Below are positions 42,948 through 54,822 of a DNA stretch of 64,000 bases, piece by piece (positions within the stretch are counted from its first letter, which is position 1; every line of letters starts with the position of its first letter). Source of the DNA: Winogradskyella ursingii (GTDB lineage Bacteria > Bacteroidota > Bacteroidia > Flavobacteriales > Flavobacteriaceae); NCBI RefSeq assembly GCF_013403975.1, contig NZ_JABFDH010000002.1, forward strand, positions 372,001 through 436,000, read 5' to 3'. The translations under genes were made by a program, and so were the position numbers. The notes under the pieces are model-generated. The model did no database searches. It was not told the DNA's origin and worked only from the letters and a program-made list of their open reading frames with translations.

Positions 42948-43580
42948 ATGTTTAAACTTATAAAATCTTGGTTCGGTTTTGGAAGTAAAATAAAATTAGA
43001 AGAAATAGATATAATGAAGAAATTTTTGATAGTTGGTTTGGGAAATATCGGCGAAAAATACAGTAACACCAGACATAATATAGGTTTTAAAATCTTGGAC
43101 CATTTGGCCGAAAATGAAAGTACCACTTTTGAAACTTTAAAATTAGGTGATATAGCCAAGATCAAAGTCAAAGGACGCATGCTGATTCTTTTAAAACCTA
43201 ATACTTATATGAATCTCAGCGGTAAAGCTGTTAAGTATTGGCTTGAAAAGGAAAAGATACCATTAGAAAATTTATTGGTAGTAACAGATGACCTCAACTT
43301 ACCGTTTGGAACTTTGAGACTCAAATCCAAAGGGAGTGCAGGTGGCCACAATGGTTTAAAGGATATCCAAGATAAACTTCAGACTACGATTTACAACCGG
43401 TTTAGATTCGGAATAAGTGATAGCTTCAACAAAGGTAATCAAGTGGACTATGTTCTTGGTGAATGGGATGAGGGTGAACTTGCTAAGTTAAATGAACGAA
43501 TGGATGTGTCAGTAGAACTGATTAAATCGTTTTCATTAGCAGGTATTGCGCATACTATGAATAACTATAATGGAAAATAA
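42948..43580 (+). CDS. pth: Peptidyl-tRNA hydrolase
   Basis: A 210-residue enzyme that frees tRNAs from stalled peptides. Conserved GLGNIGEKYSNTRHNIGF (catalytic His in TRHN), KPNTYMNLSG, VTDDLNLPFG and GSAGGHNGLKDI. The core begins at MKKFLIVGLGN (ATG 43014); the upstream ATG 42948 adds 22 residues. Flavobacterial members often have such an extension, so both starts are possible. Confidence 0.94.
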   Translation: MFKLIKSWFGFGSKIKLEEIDIMKKFLIVGLGNIGEKYSNTRHNIGFKILDHLAENESTTFETLKLGDIAKIKVKGRMLILLKPNTYMNLSGKAVKYWLEKEKIPLENLLVVTDDLNLPFGTLRLKSKGSAGGHNGLKDIQDKLQTTIYNRFRFGISDSFNKGNQVDYVLGEWDEGELAKLNERMDVSVELIKSFSLAGIAHTMNNYNGK

Positions 43581-43608
43581 AAAAAGACCGCTAATAGCGG
43601 TCTTTTTT
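43581..43608. terminator. Bidirectional terminator between pth and porP-like gene
   Basis: AAAAAGACCGCTA and TAGCGGTCTTTTT pair perfectly around one base, between convergent genes. Confidence 0.85.
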
Positions 43609-43627
43609 TATCGGATTGCAATTCTAA

Positions 43628-44542
43628 TTAATTAGAAGCGCTTTTTTTAAAATTAAACCTTAGCAAGATCTCGTGTGTACCGTTGCTTACACCGTTAATA
43701 TCATCTCTTGTTGAGCTTTCGTAAGCATAACCAAAATCTACCCATTCTGCCATATTTATCATCAACAATCCACTTATTGCTTGGTCTGTTCTGTAGGCAG
43801 CACCAATTTCAAATTTATTAAAGAAACGGAATGCAGCAGTTGCATCTAGCGAAATCGGTGAACCACCAACGTATCTCAAAAGAGTTGAAGGTCTAAATTC
43901 CGTATTATCACTAATTCTGAAATTATATCCTCCAGATAGATAGATATGAGCTTCTTGAGTAGCTTGTGTTACTCTGCCATCAGACTCATCAATTCTTTCA
44001 CTCGATAAAATCCTTGGTACAGAAAGTGACACGTAATACTTATCATGTAATAAGTAGGCTCCTGCACCGAAATTGGGTCTAAACCCTGTATCGATATTAC
44101 TTAATGCAGGATCAGATCCACCGCCTAATGTGCCAAGATTATCTCTATCTACATTATATGTACCACCACCAGCTTTTAAACCTAAAAATAAATTCGCTGT
44201 TTCTGATACTTGTAATTTATAAGAGAAATCTATATTAAAACTGGTTTGCCTCTCGACAAATACTTGGTCATTTACAATGGTAAGCCCAACACCAATTTTG
44301 TCGCTTACAGGTTGTGCATAGAAAAAACTCTGTGATTCTGGTGCATCCCTTAAGCCTATCCACTGGCTTCTTATATTAGAGGTTAGACTTGTGTTGCCAT
44401 CTGCCCCAGCGTAAGCTGGGTTGATGACATTCATTGTATATCTATATAATGTATAGTTAGGATCTTGTTGAGCATATAATGTCCCGAAGAAAAGAATCGC
44501 AACTATTTTTAATGTGTTTTTAAAAAATTTCATTTTGTACAT
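43628..44542 (-). CDS. PorP/SprF family type IX secretion membrane protein
   Basis: A 304-residue outer-membrane beta-barrel with a signal peptide ending LYAQQDP. It has the family motif YTLYRYTMNVINPAYAGADG and NIRSQWIGLRDAPESQ. PorP/SprF proteins help attach or export type B-signal cargo of the type IX system. It lies 21 bases after the giant protease gene, which carries such a signal; this pairing is typical. Confidence 0.93.
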   Translation of the reverse strand: MYKMKFFKNTLKIVAILFFGTLYAQQDPNYTLYRYTMNVINPAYAGADGNTSLTSNIRSQWIGLRDAPESQSFFYAQPVSDKIGVGLTIVNDQVFVERQTSFNIDFSYKLQVSETANLFLGLKAGGGTYNVDRDNLGTLGGGSDPALSNIDTGFRPNFGAGAYLLHDKYYVSLSVPRILSSERIDESDGRVTQATQEAHIYLSGGYNFRISDNTEFRPSTLLRYVGGSPISLDATAAFRFFNKFEIGAAYRTDQAISGLLMINMAEWVDFGYAYESSTRDDINGVSNGTHEILLRFNFKKSASN

Positions 44543-44563
44543 TTTTTTAAATTTTATATGCTC

Positions 44564-47500
44564 CTAAAGCGTTAAGTATATCCATCCTGTTAATACTACC
44601 GCACCATCACCGTTTTGATCTATCGTATAATAATATGATCCTGTAGGTAAAGTGTCACCACCATTGGTTCCTTTCCAATCATTATTATATCCTTTGGCAC
44701 TAAACACTTCGTTACCCCATCTATTATAAACCTTAATGGTCATATTAGGGAATCTCTCAGCATTTAACACTGTCCACGTGTCGTTAATATTATCACCATT
44801 CGGAGTTAAAACATTATTAGCAATTAGACCGTCACAGACATCACCAACACCATTAAAGTCTAAGTCTGACTGATCAGGGTTTGCTGTAAGTGGACAATTA
44901 TCAAATGTATCTACAACACCATCATTGTCATCATCGTCATCACAAATATCACCTAAGCCATCATTGTCATTATCAGCTTGGTCAGCGTTACTTTGAGTTA
45001 CACAATTATCATTAGCGTTAATCACTCCATCACCATCTATATCGTCATCACAAGCATCTCCTAAACCATCATTATCTAAATCTGCCTGATCAGTATTTGC
45101 TGTTAATGTACAATTGTCTACATCATTTAAGATGGTGTCGCCATCCAAATCATCTGGGTTAAGCACACCACAGATTTCAACAGAAACAGAATTGATTGTT
45201 CCTCCATCTAGGGCACCAAAAGTATCTGCTACGGTTACCGTCCAAGTTCCGTTGGACAGTTCTCCATAAAATACAGACAAATCTCCTTCTGGAATAAAAC
45301 TACCAGTATATGGAGGAGATCCAGCTAAAATTGAAGTATCAGCTTCTTGGTCAAAAACAGTATCTGTATAATTGTCACCCGCTCCTCCATTACCTGAAGA
45401 TAAATCTACGGTTTGTCCATTTGGTCCTGTAATAGAAATATCTAAATCAGCATCAAAAACATGATCAATATTTACGGTAACATTCACATCGGTAACAATA
45501 AGACTTGGCATAAAGGTTACTGAAGTAGTATATGTCGCATCAGCTCCACTTTCAGCTATCACGATAGGTGTATCTGTCGAAACAAGTGTTTCACAATTCT
45601 CATCACACAAATCACCAACACCATCGCCATCTATATCCTCTTGTCCTGGGTTAGCATTTTCGGGACAATTGTCATCACCATTTAAAATTCCATCACCGTC
45701 TATATCTGGATCACAAACGTCCCCAATCCCATCACCATCCAGATCTGCCTGATCTGCATTAGCTATTTCTGGACAATTGTCTGCATCATTTGGTAAACCA
45801 TCATTATCTATATCTTCTTCTGGACTACCGCATATTTCCAATGTCCAACTATCAATAGTACCTGTATCAAACCCAGCATTATCAGATACATTTAATGTCC
45901 AATCACCACCTGAAAAAGCACCATAATAAACACTTAAATCCCCATCTGGTACAAATGTCCCTGTAAAAGGTGCTGAACCACTACTTATAGGCTCAGTTGC
46001 TTCTTGATCAAATACCGTATTGGTGTAATTCTGTGTGTTCGCAGCTCCGTTTCTATTAGAAAGGATAACTATTGTTCCGTTTGGAGCAACTAATGTTAAC
46101 TCTAAGTCATTGACCCAAGTATGAGTTATATTCACAGTAACATTAACATCTGTTATCAAGGACGTGGTTGGTACATTTATAGTAGACCCAATTCCTGTGG
46201 GATTATTATCTGGGATATTGATAGGTGTATCCGAAGAATTATAAGATGTACAGAAAATATTTGCTGTGGTAAAACTTGCTTGAGAATACTCTCCAGTACC
46301 ACAATCATTTACGCCTCTAACACGCCAAAAATATTCAGTTGTAATTGCTAAAGATGTTGGTGTATATGTAGTCTCACTGACCACTGTTCCTTCAACAATA
46401 TTAGTAAAGGCTGCATCTGTGGCAATATCTACTTCATACGCGGTTGCATTAACGTCTGCTTCCCAGCTTAATACAGCTGCGTCTGCAGGTACATCTAATT
46501 CACCATTTGCTGGAGTAAGAAGATTCAATGTAGCTAAGTTGTTATCATAAACATTAAATTGTACGTCTGCCGAATGAGTTATCGTCCCAGAAGTACCAAC
46601 AATTGAGAATGGATAGTTACCAACGTCTAATGTTCCCGTACCGGTAACCGTAAGTGTAACAACTGTCCCATCCGCTGATGCCGTAGCTGGCGAGAACGTA
46701 CCTACAGCACCTGCTGGTAACCCAGTTGTAGTAAAAACTGTAGTACCAGTAAATCCAAGGAAGGTGTTATAAGTAAAATTATAAACTACATCGTCAGGTG
46801 AACACACATCAATAGAAGGATCATCTACATTCAATACGAATTCAGATTCTTGAATTGAAAAGTTTATTGGGTTAATAGCATAAAAAATATTGTTATTTCC
46901 CTCAACTTTAACCCTAGCTGTAGAAGTATCGCCACCTGTAAGAGGTATATTGACAACAGCAGATCCATTATTAGGCACATCAGTAGCCATTACAAATGGG
47001 AATGTAAAACCTCCATCTGTTGATAACAATATATTGACTGTTGGTGTATTTACTGCACCTCCATCTGTACCTGCAACATCCCAAGTTATTGTTTGATTAG
47101 ATCCTGCATCCCAAGTAATGTCAGTTGTTTGGGATGTTACAGCAAAAGGACCTGAATCACCGTCTACTGTGACGGTCATGGTATCAAAATCGGTCTGTGG
47201 ATTTTGACCAACACCATCAGCTTCACTGCGATCTCTAACTATTAGAGCAAAATTAAGTGATCTACTAACATTTGAAACGGTTTCCCAAGAAGAGTTATCC
47301 GTTGTTTCAAGTGGGTTGGTTTGGGTCAAGTCTCCAGTAACTACACGCTCTACAATCGGCATAAAACGATCTGTTGAAGTACTTGGTGGTCTTGATCTCC
47401 AAACGGCTCCAGTTGTCTTGTCCGGACCAAAGTTTCCTGATGTGGTAACTCCATTATCAATTTGCTCCCAAGTGTAGGTAAGCACATCATCCGTATCAGC

Positions 47501-48862
47501 ATCTGTTGCCGCTCCTCTCAGAACAAAAGCAGTACCTCCTGGAATCGTAAAATCACTTCCCGCATCTGCTACTGGTGCATTATTGGTAATTGTCGTTCCC
47601 TCCCAACAAGTTTGGGTTTCTAAATTATCTAATATTTGAGAAATACTAAAATAATGGAAATAAGGGTCTGAGTGATCTTGCACATCATTAGATCCTGTAA
47701 TACCAGCATAACCCATTATGGTGGTACCACTTCCAGGCTCTGCATTAACACCAGTGCCCTCACTTTGGAACGACCACGTGTGATTGGCACCCATTTGGTG
47801 ACCTATTTCATGAGGCACATAATCAATATCGAAGAAATCCGCCATATATGGCCCACCATCGTTATCGGTAAAATCATGTTGAGAAAAACCTGATCCTTTT
47901 TGACCATCAACACAAACACAGCCAATACAACCAGCGTTACCATTTTTTCCTCCAAAAGCCAGTAAATGGCCTATGTCATAATTGGCCTCACCAACTTCAC
48001 TTGTTAATGTTGATTGTAAGGCACCATTTAAGCCACTTGCTCCATAAGGGTCTGTAGAAGGATCTGGAAATACCAATTCAGTTCCTGTTACCAAGGTAAA
48101 AGTAACTGCCATATCTACTTCAAATACTTCATTATTACGGTTTAAAGTTGAAACGACCTGAGCGAGCGCATCTTCCTGAGCATCACCATTTCCATCATCT
48201 CCATCGTCCCAAAATTGGGTATATTCTCCATTTGTAGAAATTGCTATTCTAAATGTTCTTAAAGTTTGGTCATCTGCATCTCTATTTGCAAAACTATTTG
48301 TGTCTAGAGGTAAGACTTCATCTTCTGTCAAACAATCAAAATCTTTTAAACCTTCAGTTCTAACTTCTCTTGTGTAAGAAATATAAGAGGTTCTATCAGT
48401 TTTATTTTGAGGTACTGTAAACGTCATTGGTGCATTTGGATATGTAATCATAGATTGCAATCCATGAGACGTCACACTAAAGCGGGCTCTTACACCGGCA
48501 TTTTCGGTGCTAAAACCCAAATATGTTTTAATATTTGGATAACGCTGTGAGAGTTCTTGAGAGAGAACGGGCGCTTCGACTACGCGAAATCGCTCTAGTT
48601 TACCTTGAGCATTTGGTAGGTAAACCATTGCATTAGACTTGCCCGTTACAAAGGCGCGCAATGGTGCATTAGTTAGTTCAGCCTTTAGACCATCAATATT
48701 TAGTTGATAGGTTTGATAAAAATTTTGATTGAGAGTAGTTTGCTTACCGTCATTATTTTGAATTGTTTGATTGGTTTTCTGCCAATAACCCTGCTGGGCA
48801 ACAACAGAAAATACCGATAAAAACATGAATAATGACAAAACAAAATGTAGCTTTGTTTTCAT
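44564..48862 (-). CDS. Secreted reprolysin-like metalloprotease with type B T9SS signal
   Basis: A 1432-residue exported protein. Signal peptide 1-22; propeptide-like region to ~200; metzincin domain with zinc site [11 protein letters not shown] (351-361) and a Met-turn IMGYAG. Further along are fibronectin-type modules and two proprotein-convertase P-like domains (each with the LTLVAPNG or SITGPNG pattern and DxWTLxICG-like ends). Two blocks of calcium-binding thrombospondin type 3 repeats (DxDxDGxxD) separate them. The last ~85 residues are the gliding-type C-terminal domain ([22 protein letters not shown]), the type B sorting signal. Confidence 0.93.
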   Translation of the reverse strand: MKTKLHFVLSLFMFLSVFSVVAQQGYWQKTNQTIQNNDGKQTTLNQNFYQTYQLNIDGLKAELTNAPLRAFVTGKSNAMVYLPNAQGKLERFRVVEAPVLSQELSQRYPNIKTYLGFSTENAGVRARFSVTSHGLQSMITYPNAPMTFTVPQNKTDRTSYISYTREVRTEGLKDFDCLTEDEVLPLDTNSFANRDADDQTLRTFRIAISTNGEYTQFWDDGDDGNGDAQEDALAQVVSTLNRNNEVFEVDMAVTFTLVTGTELVFPDPSTDPYGASGLNGALQSTLTSEVGEANYDIGHLLAFGGKNGNAGCIGCVCVDGQKGSGFSQHDFTDNDGGPYMADFFDIDYVPHEIGHQMGANHTWSFQSEGTGVNAEPGSGTTIMGYAGITGSNDVQDHSDPYFHYFSISQILDNLETQTCWEGTTITNNAPVADAGSDFTIPGGTAFVLRGAATDADTDDVLTYTWEQIDNGVTTSGNFGPDKTTGAVWRSRPPSTSTDRFMPIVERVVTGDLTQTNPLETTDNSSWETVSNVSRSLNFALIVRDRSEADGVGQNPQTDFDTMTVTVDGDSGPFAVTSQTTDITWDAGSNQTITWDVAGTDGGAVNTPTVNILLSTDGGFTFPFVMATDVPNNGSAVVNIPLTGGDTSTARVKVEGNNNIFYAINPINFSIQESEFVLNVDDPSIDVCSPDDVVYNFTYNTFLGFTGTTVFTTTGLPAGAVGTFSPATASADGTVVTLTVTGTGTLDVGNYPFSIVGTSGTITHSADVQFNVYDNNLATLNLLTPANGELDVPADAAVLSWEADVNATAYEVDIATDAAFTNIVEGTVVSETTYTPTSLAITTEYFWRVRGVNDCGTGEYSQASFTTANIFCTSYNSSDTPINIPDNNPTGIGSTINVPTTSLITDVNVTVNITHTWVNDLELTLVAPNGTIVILSNRNGAANTQNYTNTVFDQEATEPISSGSAPFTGTFVPDGDLSVYYGAFSGGDWTLNVSDNAGFDTGTIDSWTLEICGSPEEDIDNDGLPNDADNCPEIANADQADLDGDGIGDVCDPDIDGDGILNGDDNCPENANPGQEDIDGDGVGDLCDENCETLVSTDTPIVIAESGADATYTTSVTFMPSLIVTDVNVTVNIDHVFDADLDISITGPNGQTVDLSSGNGGAGDNYTDTVFDQEADTSILAGSPPYTGSFIPEGDLSVFYGELSNGTWTVTVADTFGALDGGTINSVSVEICGVLNPDDLDGDTILNDVDNCTLTANTDQADLDNDGLGDACDDDIDGDGVINANDNCVTQSNADQADNDNDGLGDICDDDDDNDGVVDTFDNCPLTANPDQSDLDFNGVGDVCDGLIANNVLTPNGDNINDTWTVLNAERFPNMTIKVYNRWGNEVFSAKGYNNDWKGTNGGDTLPTGSYYYTIDQNGDGAVVLTGWIYLTL

Positions 48863-48925
48863 AGTTAGTATTTAAAGAGTTTAAAATCATCCGAATTTAA
48901 GATTTTTTTAACGATTAAAAATTAA

Positions 48926-49870
48926 TTGTCAGAAAAATTTGCAAATAAATATCCTAAAAACTTGAGTTTAACATCAGCAAAGTCCTTGACTATTGGCACA
49001 TTTGACGGAGTGCACATAGGGCATCAAAAAATATTAAAACATATTGTCCGGCTCTCCAAGGATCATAACTTAAAACCTGTAGTGCTTACACTATTTCCCC
49101 ATCCCAGAATGGTGTTGCAAAAAGACAAGACTATCCGGTTACTAAACACAATTGAAGAACGCGAAACTTTAATTAAATCTTTTGGAATTGAAGAAGTCAT
49201 AATAAAGCCATTCACTAAAGATTTTGCTAGTATGTCTGCCAAAGATTACGTTAAAAACATATTGGTAGATGAGCTCAATGCCAAACAAATAGTCATTGGT
49301 TACGATCATAAGTTCGGAAAAAACCGAAGTGCGGATATCAACGACCTAAAACGTTTTTCTGAAATTTATAATTTTAGTGTAAAAGAAATCTCGGCAGAAG
49401 ACATCGAGGACGTTACAATAAGCTCAACGAAAATCAGAAAAGCACTTTCCAACGGACAGGTTGCTCTTGCCAATTCTTATCTGGGATACAATTACTTTAT
49501 GTCTGGCAAAGTTGTAAAAGGAAAAGGGCTCGGCAAAACAATAAATTTTCCTACAGCAAACATTTCTGTCGAAGAACAATACAAGCTCATTCCTAATAAT
49601 GGTGTTTATATAGTGAAATCTTTAATTGAAGAAAAAACTGTTTACGGCATGATGAATATTGGCACCAACCCTACCGTTGGAGGTATAACCAATTCTATAG
49701 AAGTACATTTCTTCGATTTTAATAATAATCTCTATGATAATATTGTGAAAATTGAATTCTTAAAATATATTAGAAAGGAAGATAAATTTAAAAATCTCGA
49801 AGCGCTTAAAACTCAATTAACAAAGGACAAAAAGTTTGCCTTAGATTATATTGATTCAATAAATGAATAA
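48926..49870 (+). CDS. ribF: Bifunctional riboflavin kinase/FAD synthetase
   Basis: A 314-residue enzyme making FMN and FAD from riboflavin. FAD synthetase half: LTIGTFDGVHIGHQKIL, then VIGYDHKFGKNRS. Kinase half: GKGLGKTINFPTANI and NIGTNPTVGG. Start is TTG 48926; no in-frame ATG precedes the conserved nucleotidyltransferase motif. Overlaps the next gene by eight bases. Confidence 0.94.
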   Translation: MSEKFANKYPKNLSLTSAKSLTIGTFDGVHIGHQKILKHIVRLSKDHNLKPVVLTLFPHPRMVLQKDKTIRLLNTIEERETLIKSFGIEEVIIKPFTKDFASMSAKDYVKNILVDELNAKQIVIGYDHKFGKNRSADINDLKRFSEIYNFSVKEISAEDIEDVTISSTKIRKALSNGQVALANSYLGYNYFMSGKVVKGKGLGKTINFPTANISVEEQYKLIPNNGVYIVKSLIEEKTVYGMMNIGTNPTVGGITNSIEVHFFDFNNNLYDNIVKIEFLKYIRKEDKFKNLEALKTQLTKDKKFALDYIDSINE

Positions 49871-51170
49871 ATTTCTGTTTAAACATATAGACAATTCAAG
49901 TTTGATCATTTTTAGAATGATTTTTGGTTTGTTATGTTTTTTGGAAACTGCTGGAGCAGTTGTGACAGGGTGGATAAGACGAACTTTGATTGAGCCAGAT
50001 TTCACCTTCTCATTTATTGGTTTTGAGTGGTTACAACCATTACCAGGCGATTGGATGTACGTCTATTACATCGTAATGAGCATATTTGGCTTGCTCATAA
50101 TGGTGGGCTACAAATATAGGTTTAGCATGTTTATGTTCGCGGTAATGTGGACGAGCACTTACCTTATGCAAAAGTCCTCCTATAACAATCATTATTATTT
50201 GCTATCGCTATTAAGCTTTATCATGGTGTTCTTGCCAGCCCATCGCTTTGCTTCAATAGATGTAAAACTCAACCCTTCTTTGAGACGAATTTCCATGCCA
50301 AATTGGTGCAAATGGGTTTTTATCATTCAACTTTTAATTGTTTATACCTATGCTTCGGCTGCAAAATTTTATCCAGATTGGCTGGACACTACAGTAATTG
50401 AACTGTTAATGCGAAATAAAGCTGATATTTCTGTAATCGGTGGAATTTTACAGCATTCTTTTGTACATCATGTCATCGCTTATGGAGGTATTTTGTTCGA
50501 TGGTCTGATTATTCCGTTATTGTTATTTAAACCTACAAGGAAGTATATTTTCTTTATTTCAATTTTCTTTCATCTGTTTAATTCCATCGTGTTTCAGATT
50601 GGTATTTTCCCGTATTTAAGTTTATCTTTTAGTCTTTTCTTTTTCGAGCCTAAAACCATTCATAGTTTATTTTTGAAACGGAAACCATTTTACGATAAAA
50701 ATGAAGTTAGTGCGCCCAAACACAGTTCGATTATACTGGCCTGCCTATCAACTTATTTTATCATTCAGATGGCATTGCCTTTAAGGCATCATTTTTTTAA
50801 AGACGATGTGCTTTGGACCGAAGAAGGCCATAGATTATCATGGCGCATGATGCTTAGAGCCAAAGGCGGACGTACCTCTTATACCGTAATTGACACTAAA
50901 ACCAATAATGCTATACGCATTAATCTTGATGATTACCTCACTAAAAAACAACAGCGAGGTGCAAGCAACAAACCCGACGTGATCTGGCAATTTGCCCAAC
51001 ATTTAAAAAAGAAATTTGCTCAAGAAGGTCAAGACGTCAAAGTTTATGTTACCTCTTATGTTAGCGTTAACGGAAAACCGTCCAAGCAGCTTATAGACCC
51101 TGAAGTGGATTTGGCCAATGAGCGATGGCACCACTTTAAACACCATGATTGGATTTTACCATCAAAATAG
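49863..51170 (+). CDS. HTTM domain (vitamin K-dependent gamma-carboxylase-like) membrane protein
   Basis: A 435-residue protein with multiple transmembrane helices in the first 300 residues and a soluble tail. FRMIFGLLCFLETAG, then the membrane motif WCKWVFIIQLLIVYTYASAAK and FHLFNSIVFQIGIFPYLS, match the HTTM/VKGC-like family. Bacterial members have no settled substrate. Overlaps ribF. Confidence 0.85.
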   Translation: MNKFLFKHIDNSSLIIFRMIFGLLCFLETAGAVVTGWIRRTLIEPDFTFSFIGFEWLQPLPGDWMYVYYIVMSIFGLLIMVGYKYRFSMFMFAVMWTSTYLMQKSSYNNHYYLLSLLSFIMVFLPAHRFASIDVKLNPSLRRISMPNWCKWVFIIQLLIVYTYASAAKFYPDWLDTTVIELLMRNKADISVIGGILQHSFVHHVIAYGGILFDGLIIPLLLFKPTRKYIFFISIFFHLFNSIVFQIGIFPYLSLSFSLFFFEPKTIHSLFLKRKPFYDKNEVSAPKHSSIILACLSTYFIIQMALPLRHHFFKDDVLWTEEGHRLSWRMMLRAKGGRTSYTVIDTKTNNAIRINLDDYLTKKQQRGASNKPDVIWQFAQHLKKKFAQEGQDVKVYVTSYVSVNGKPSKQLIDPEVDLANERWHHFKHHDWILPSK

Positions 51171-51258
51171 GCTGTCTTTTGTTTTAATCCGATCAATTTC
51201 TTACTACTTTTGTGCCTTATTTTACGTGCTCTTGCACACAAAGATTTAAAAATTCATT

Positions 51259-52530
51259 ATGTTACAAGTTGCTTTTATTAGAGACCACAAAGAGGATGTT
51301 ATCAATCGTTTGGCCAAACGTAATTTTGATGCTACTGAAATGATTGAAGAAGCTATTGCTTTAGATGAAGAGCGCAGATCAACCCAGACAAAATTGGACA
51401 ACGCCAAAGCGGACTCCAACGCACTTTCTAAAGAAATAGGAAACCTCTTTAAATCTGGAGAAATTCAAAAAGCAAATTTATTGAAAGAGAAAACAACTCA
51501 AATTAAAGAGCATACAAAGGAACTTGAACAGCACCTAAACAATACTATTGAATCTTTGGATCAGGTACTCTATAAAATTCCAAATGTTCCCAATGACATA
51601 GTTCCTGCGGGAAACACGGACGAGGATAATGAGGAAACATTCAGGGAAGGTGACATTCCAAAATTATATGAAGGCGCATTGCCACATTGGGAGCTTGCAA
51701 AAAAATACGACATAATAGATTTTGAACTTGGCAATAAAATAACCGGAGCTGGTTTTCCTGTTTATAAAGGAAAAGGTGCACGATTGCAACGCGCGTTGAT
51801 TACTTATTTTTTAGACAAGAACACAGAGGCTGGTTATACGGAATATCAAGTACCACATTTGGTGAATGAAGCTTCAGGTTTTGGGACTGGTCAATTGCCC
51901 GATAAGGAAGGTCAAATGTATCATGTTACAGAAGACAATTTATACTTAATACCAACGGCCGAAGTACCAGCGACTAATATTTTTAGAGATACTCTGTTAA
52001 ATGAAAGCGAGCTGCCTATAAGTATTACAGGCTACACGCCATGTTTTAGAAGAGAAGCAGGTAGTTATGGTGCACATGTTAGAGGACTTAATCGTTTACA
52101 TCAATTCGATAAGGTTGAAATCCTTAGGGTTGAACATCCCGACCAATCTTATAAAGCTTTGGAAGGCATGGTAGAACATGTAAAAATGATTTTAAAGGAA
52201 CTAAAACTCCCATATAGAATTTTAAGGTTGTGTGGTGGCGATCTAGGTTTCACCTCAGCACTGACCTATGACTTTGAAGTGTTTTCAACAGCGCAGGACC
52301 GTTGGTTAGAAATTTCATCGGTTTCTAATTTTGAAACGTTTCAAGCAAATCGCTTAAAATTGAGATTTAAAAATAATGATGGTAAAAACGAACTCTGTCA
52401 CACACTCAACGGAAGTTCTTTGGCATTACCACGCGTTTTAGCAGGTATCCTAGAGAATTGCCAAACTGAAGATGGCATCAAAATACCTGAAGTTCTATTG
52501 CCATACACAGGTTTTGACATGATTTCTTAA
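51259..52530 (+). CDS. serS: Seryl-tRNA synthetase
   Basis: A 423-residue class II synthetase. N-terminal coiled-coil arm (about 30-100), then motif 2 CFRREAGSYGAHVRGLNRLH with QFDKVE, and motif 3 LNGSSLALPRVLAGILEN. It charges tRNA-Ser. Length typical. Confidence 0.96.
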   Translation: MLQVAFIRDHKEDVINRLAKRNFDATEMIEEAIALDEERRSTQTKLDNAKADSNALSKEIGNLFKSGEIQKANLLKEKTTQIKEHTKELEQHLNNTIESLDQVLYKIPNVPNDIVPAGNTDEDNEETFREGDIPKLYEGALPHWELAKKYDIIDFELGNKITGAGFPVYKGKGARLQRALITYFLDKNTEAGYTEYQVPHLVNEASGFGTGQLPDKEGQMYHVTEDNLYLIPTAEVPATNIFRDTLLNESELPISITGYTPCFRREAGSYGAHVRGLNRLHQFDKVEILRVEHPDQSYKALEGMVEHVKMILKELKLPYRILRLCGGDLGFTSALTYDFEVFSTAQDRWLEISSVSNFETFQANRLKLRFKNNDGKNELCHTLNGSSLALPRVLAGILENCQTEDGIKIPEVLLPYTGFDMIS

Positions 52531-52659
52531 TTTTAAATAACAAGTGTTTCTGGGTTATTTGTTAAAAAAAAGCGTATTTCATCTATTTTATGTGCGTTTC
52601 TTCGTTTTTCTGATTATTTTTTTTGAAGTTAGCATCACCCAATCAAGAATAACCTATTT

Positions 52660-52728
52660 ATGAAAAATTTATTAAGAATAGCTATACTGGTTTCACTCAT
52701 TGTGATGGTAAGCGAAGTTCTATTTTAA
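52660..52728 (+). CDS. Possible 22-residue hydrophobic peptide
   Basis: ATG to TAA encodes MKNLLRIAILVSLIVMVSEV plus two residues, a single hydrophobic segment with a positive N-terminus. It lies in the ~290-base gap after serS and ahead of a terminator. Could be a small membrane peptide or chance. Confidence 0.25.
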   Translation: MKNLLRIAILVSLIVMVSEVLF

Positions 52729-52800
52729 AATACCATGACAGAGTAATTGAATCATTTATTATAACAAGTAATGATTAATAGCACATTTATTTTGCTGGTC

Positions 52801-52836
52801 CAAATGCCTAAACTTTTTGTTTGGGCATTTTTTTAT
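52801..52836 (+). terminator. Intrinsic terminator
   Basis: AAATGCC-AAAC and GTTT-GGGCATTT pair around a T-rich loop, followed by a T run. It lies upstream of the TPR gene. Confidence 0.7.
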
Positions 52837-52892
52837 TAAAACATTCACAATATCTACTTTCAGCATTTGTTATATTTACAGAAACACCATAC

Positions 52893-54677
52893 ATGCGTTA
52901 CCTACTTTTAATATTTTTCTTTCTTGTTTGCGCGAACTTTTCAATCGCTCAAAACAGCGAAGCGCTGGCAGATAATTACTATAATCGTGGAGAATTTAGT
53001 AAAGCGCTGGTGATCTATCAAAACCTGAATAAAGAACGGCCAAACGACTATAAGTACATTTACAAAATTATTGACACGCACCAACAATTAGAACAATATG
53101 CTGAGGCTCAGACCATACTTATTAACCGCTTGGTAAAATCTAGACGACCAACGTTAGTTATTGAATTGGGATATAATTATCAACTTCAAGACAGTTTAAA
53201 TCAGGCCAAAAAACTTTACAAAGAAGCCATAGATTATGTCGATACTAGTCCAAATTATATTTACGGTATTGCCAAACAATTTGAAAGTCATTCTTTACTG
53301 GATGAAGCCGTTGAAGTCTATAGAAAAGGGAGGTTGCTCACACCAGATAGAGATTATAGCATTCAATTGGCTCGTATTTATGGCGAACAGGGCAATATCG
53401 AGGACATGTTTTCCAGCTACATCGAATACATTGCCTATAAACCAAATTATATTAACAGCGTAAAGCGTGCCTTAGGTGGATTTATTTCCGAAAATAATGA
53501 CAACGAAAACAATGTTCTTTTGAGACGTGCATTACTAAAAAAAATACAGCAGCAACCCGATGTCTATTGGTACGAAATGTTGAGCTGGCTTTATGTACAG
53601 GAAAAAGCTTATAGTAAATCATTTGTTCAGGAGAAAGCTCTATATAAACGTTTTCCAGAGAGTCTGGATCGTATTTTTGAATTGGCTGTTACAGCTCTAA
53701 ACGATGACGATCCAGATACCGCGACGGACATTTTTGAATATATTCTGGAAACTACTCAAGACCAAAGTACCTTATTAACAGCTCATCAATATTTGCTAGA
53801 AATTGCCACCAGAACAGCAGATGATAAAGAGCTAGATCGAATTGACCAACGTTACAAAGAACTATTTGAGCAGTACGGTAAATCAGAATTAACTTTACCA
53901 TTGCAATTGGCCTACGGAGAGTTTTTGGCTTTCAATTTAAAAGATACAGAAACCGCAACGGCTTTTCTAAGAGAAAGCTTAAACCTGAATATTTCAGAAT
54001 TACAAGAGGCGAAAGTCAAGCTATTATTGGCAGATATTTTGGTCCTTCAAGAACGGTTTAATGAGGCTCTGATTTTCTATTCCCAAATTCAAGCTAACTT
54101 AAAGAATAGCACCATTTCTCAAGAAGCACGGTATAAAGTGGCAAAAACAAGTTATTACAAAGGTGATTTTGATTGGGCAGAATCACAATTAAAAATTCTA
54201 AAGGCATCCACCTCACAGCTCATTGCTAATGATGCACTCGATTTAAAACTACTCATTTCGGACAATAAATACGAAGACAGCACACAAACGGCATTAAAGT
54301 ATTATGCGAAAGCAGATTTGTTGGCGTTTCAGAATAAAACTGATGAAGCCATTTCTCTATTAGATAAAATTTTAATTGAGCATAAGGGTGAAAGTATCAC
54401 CGATCAGGCCTTGTTTCAACAAGCCAAATTATTCGAGCAAAAAAAACAATACACAAAAGCAGAAGCTAATTATTTGGAAATCATTAAAGAATACAAAGAG
54501 GATATTTTAGCAGATGACGCCATTTACGCCTTAGCGGAATTATACTATTCCTTTTTGGCCAAACCCGAAGAGGCAAAACCACTCTACGAGAAAATCATCT
54601 TTGAGCACGAAGACAGTATTTATTTTGTTGAAGCTAGGAAGAAATTTAGGATGCTTCGTGGTGATGCGATAAATTAG
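52893..54677 (+). CDS. Exported tetratricopeptide-repeat protein
   Basis: With ATG 52893 the product is 594 residues, starting MRYLLLIFFFLVCANFSIAQ, a clear signal peptide; the longer frame from 52821 would bury it and runs through a terminator. The rest is repeated ~34-residue helical pairs with TPR spacing (YYNRGEFSKALVIYQNL, AEANYLEIIKEYKEDILADDAIYALAELYY). Probably periplasmic or surface scaffold; function unknown. Confidence 0.85.
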   Translation: MRYLLLIFFFLVCANFSIAQNSEALADNYYNRGEFSKALVIYQNLNKERPNDYKYIYKIIDTHQQLEQYAEAQTILINRLVKSRRPTLVIELGYNYQLQDSLNQAKKLYKEAIDYVDTSPNYIYGIAKQFESHSLLDEAVEVYRKGRLLTPDRDYSIQLARIYGEQGNIEDMFSSYIEYIAYKPNYINSVKRALGGFISENNDNENNVLLRRALLKKIQQQPDVYWYEMLSWLYVQEKAYSKSFVQEKALYKRFPESLDRIFELAVTALNDDDPDTATDIFEYILETTQDQSTLLTAHQYLLEIATRTADDKELDRIDQRYKELFEQYGKSELTLPLQLAYGEFLAFNLKDTETATAFLRESLNLNISELQEAKVKLLLADILVLQERFNEALIFYSQIQANLKNSTISQEARYKVAKTSYYKGDFDWAESQLKILKASTSQLIANDALDLKLLISDNKYEDSTQTALKYYAKADLLAFQNKTDEAISLLDKILIEHKGESITDQALFQQAKLFEQKKQYTKAEANYLEIIKEYKEDILADDAIYALAELYYSFLAKPEEAKPLYEKIIFEHEDSIYFVEARKKFRMLRGDAIN

Positions 54678-54822
54678 TTTTAAGCCTCTATTGGCAGTTA
54701 ATAAGTCTATGGGTTAAAATGTTCAACTTTGCGTCTTAGCAACGTTGGGAGCCAACTATTCTCGTCTAAATTCATACTTTTGTAAACGAATCCCATTTTG
54801 CTAATTCCTAATTCCGAGAATT

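Noticed and set aside
46121..47893. Plus-strand frames opposite the giant protease gene
   Set aside because: They mirror the repeat and domain structure of the real gene and show no independent features.
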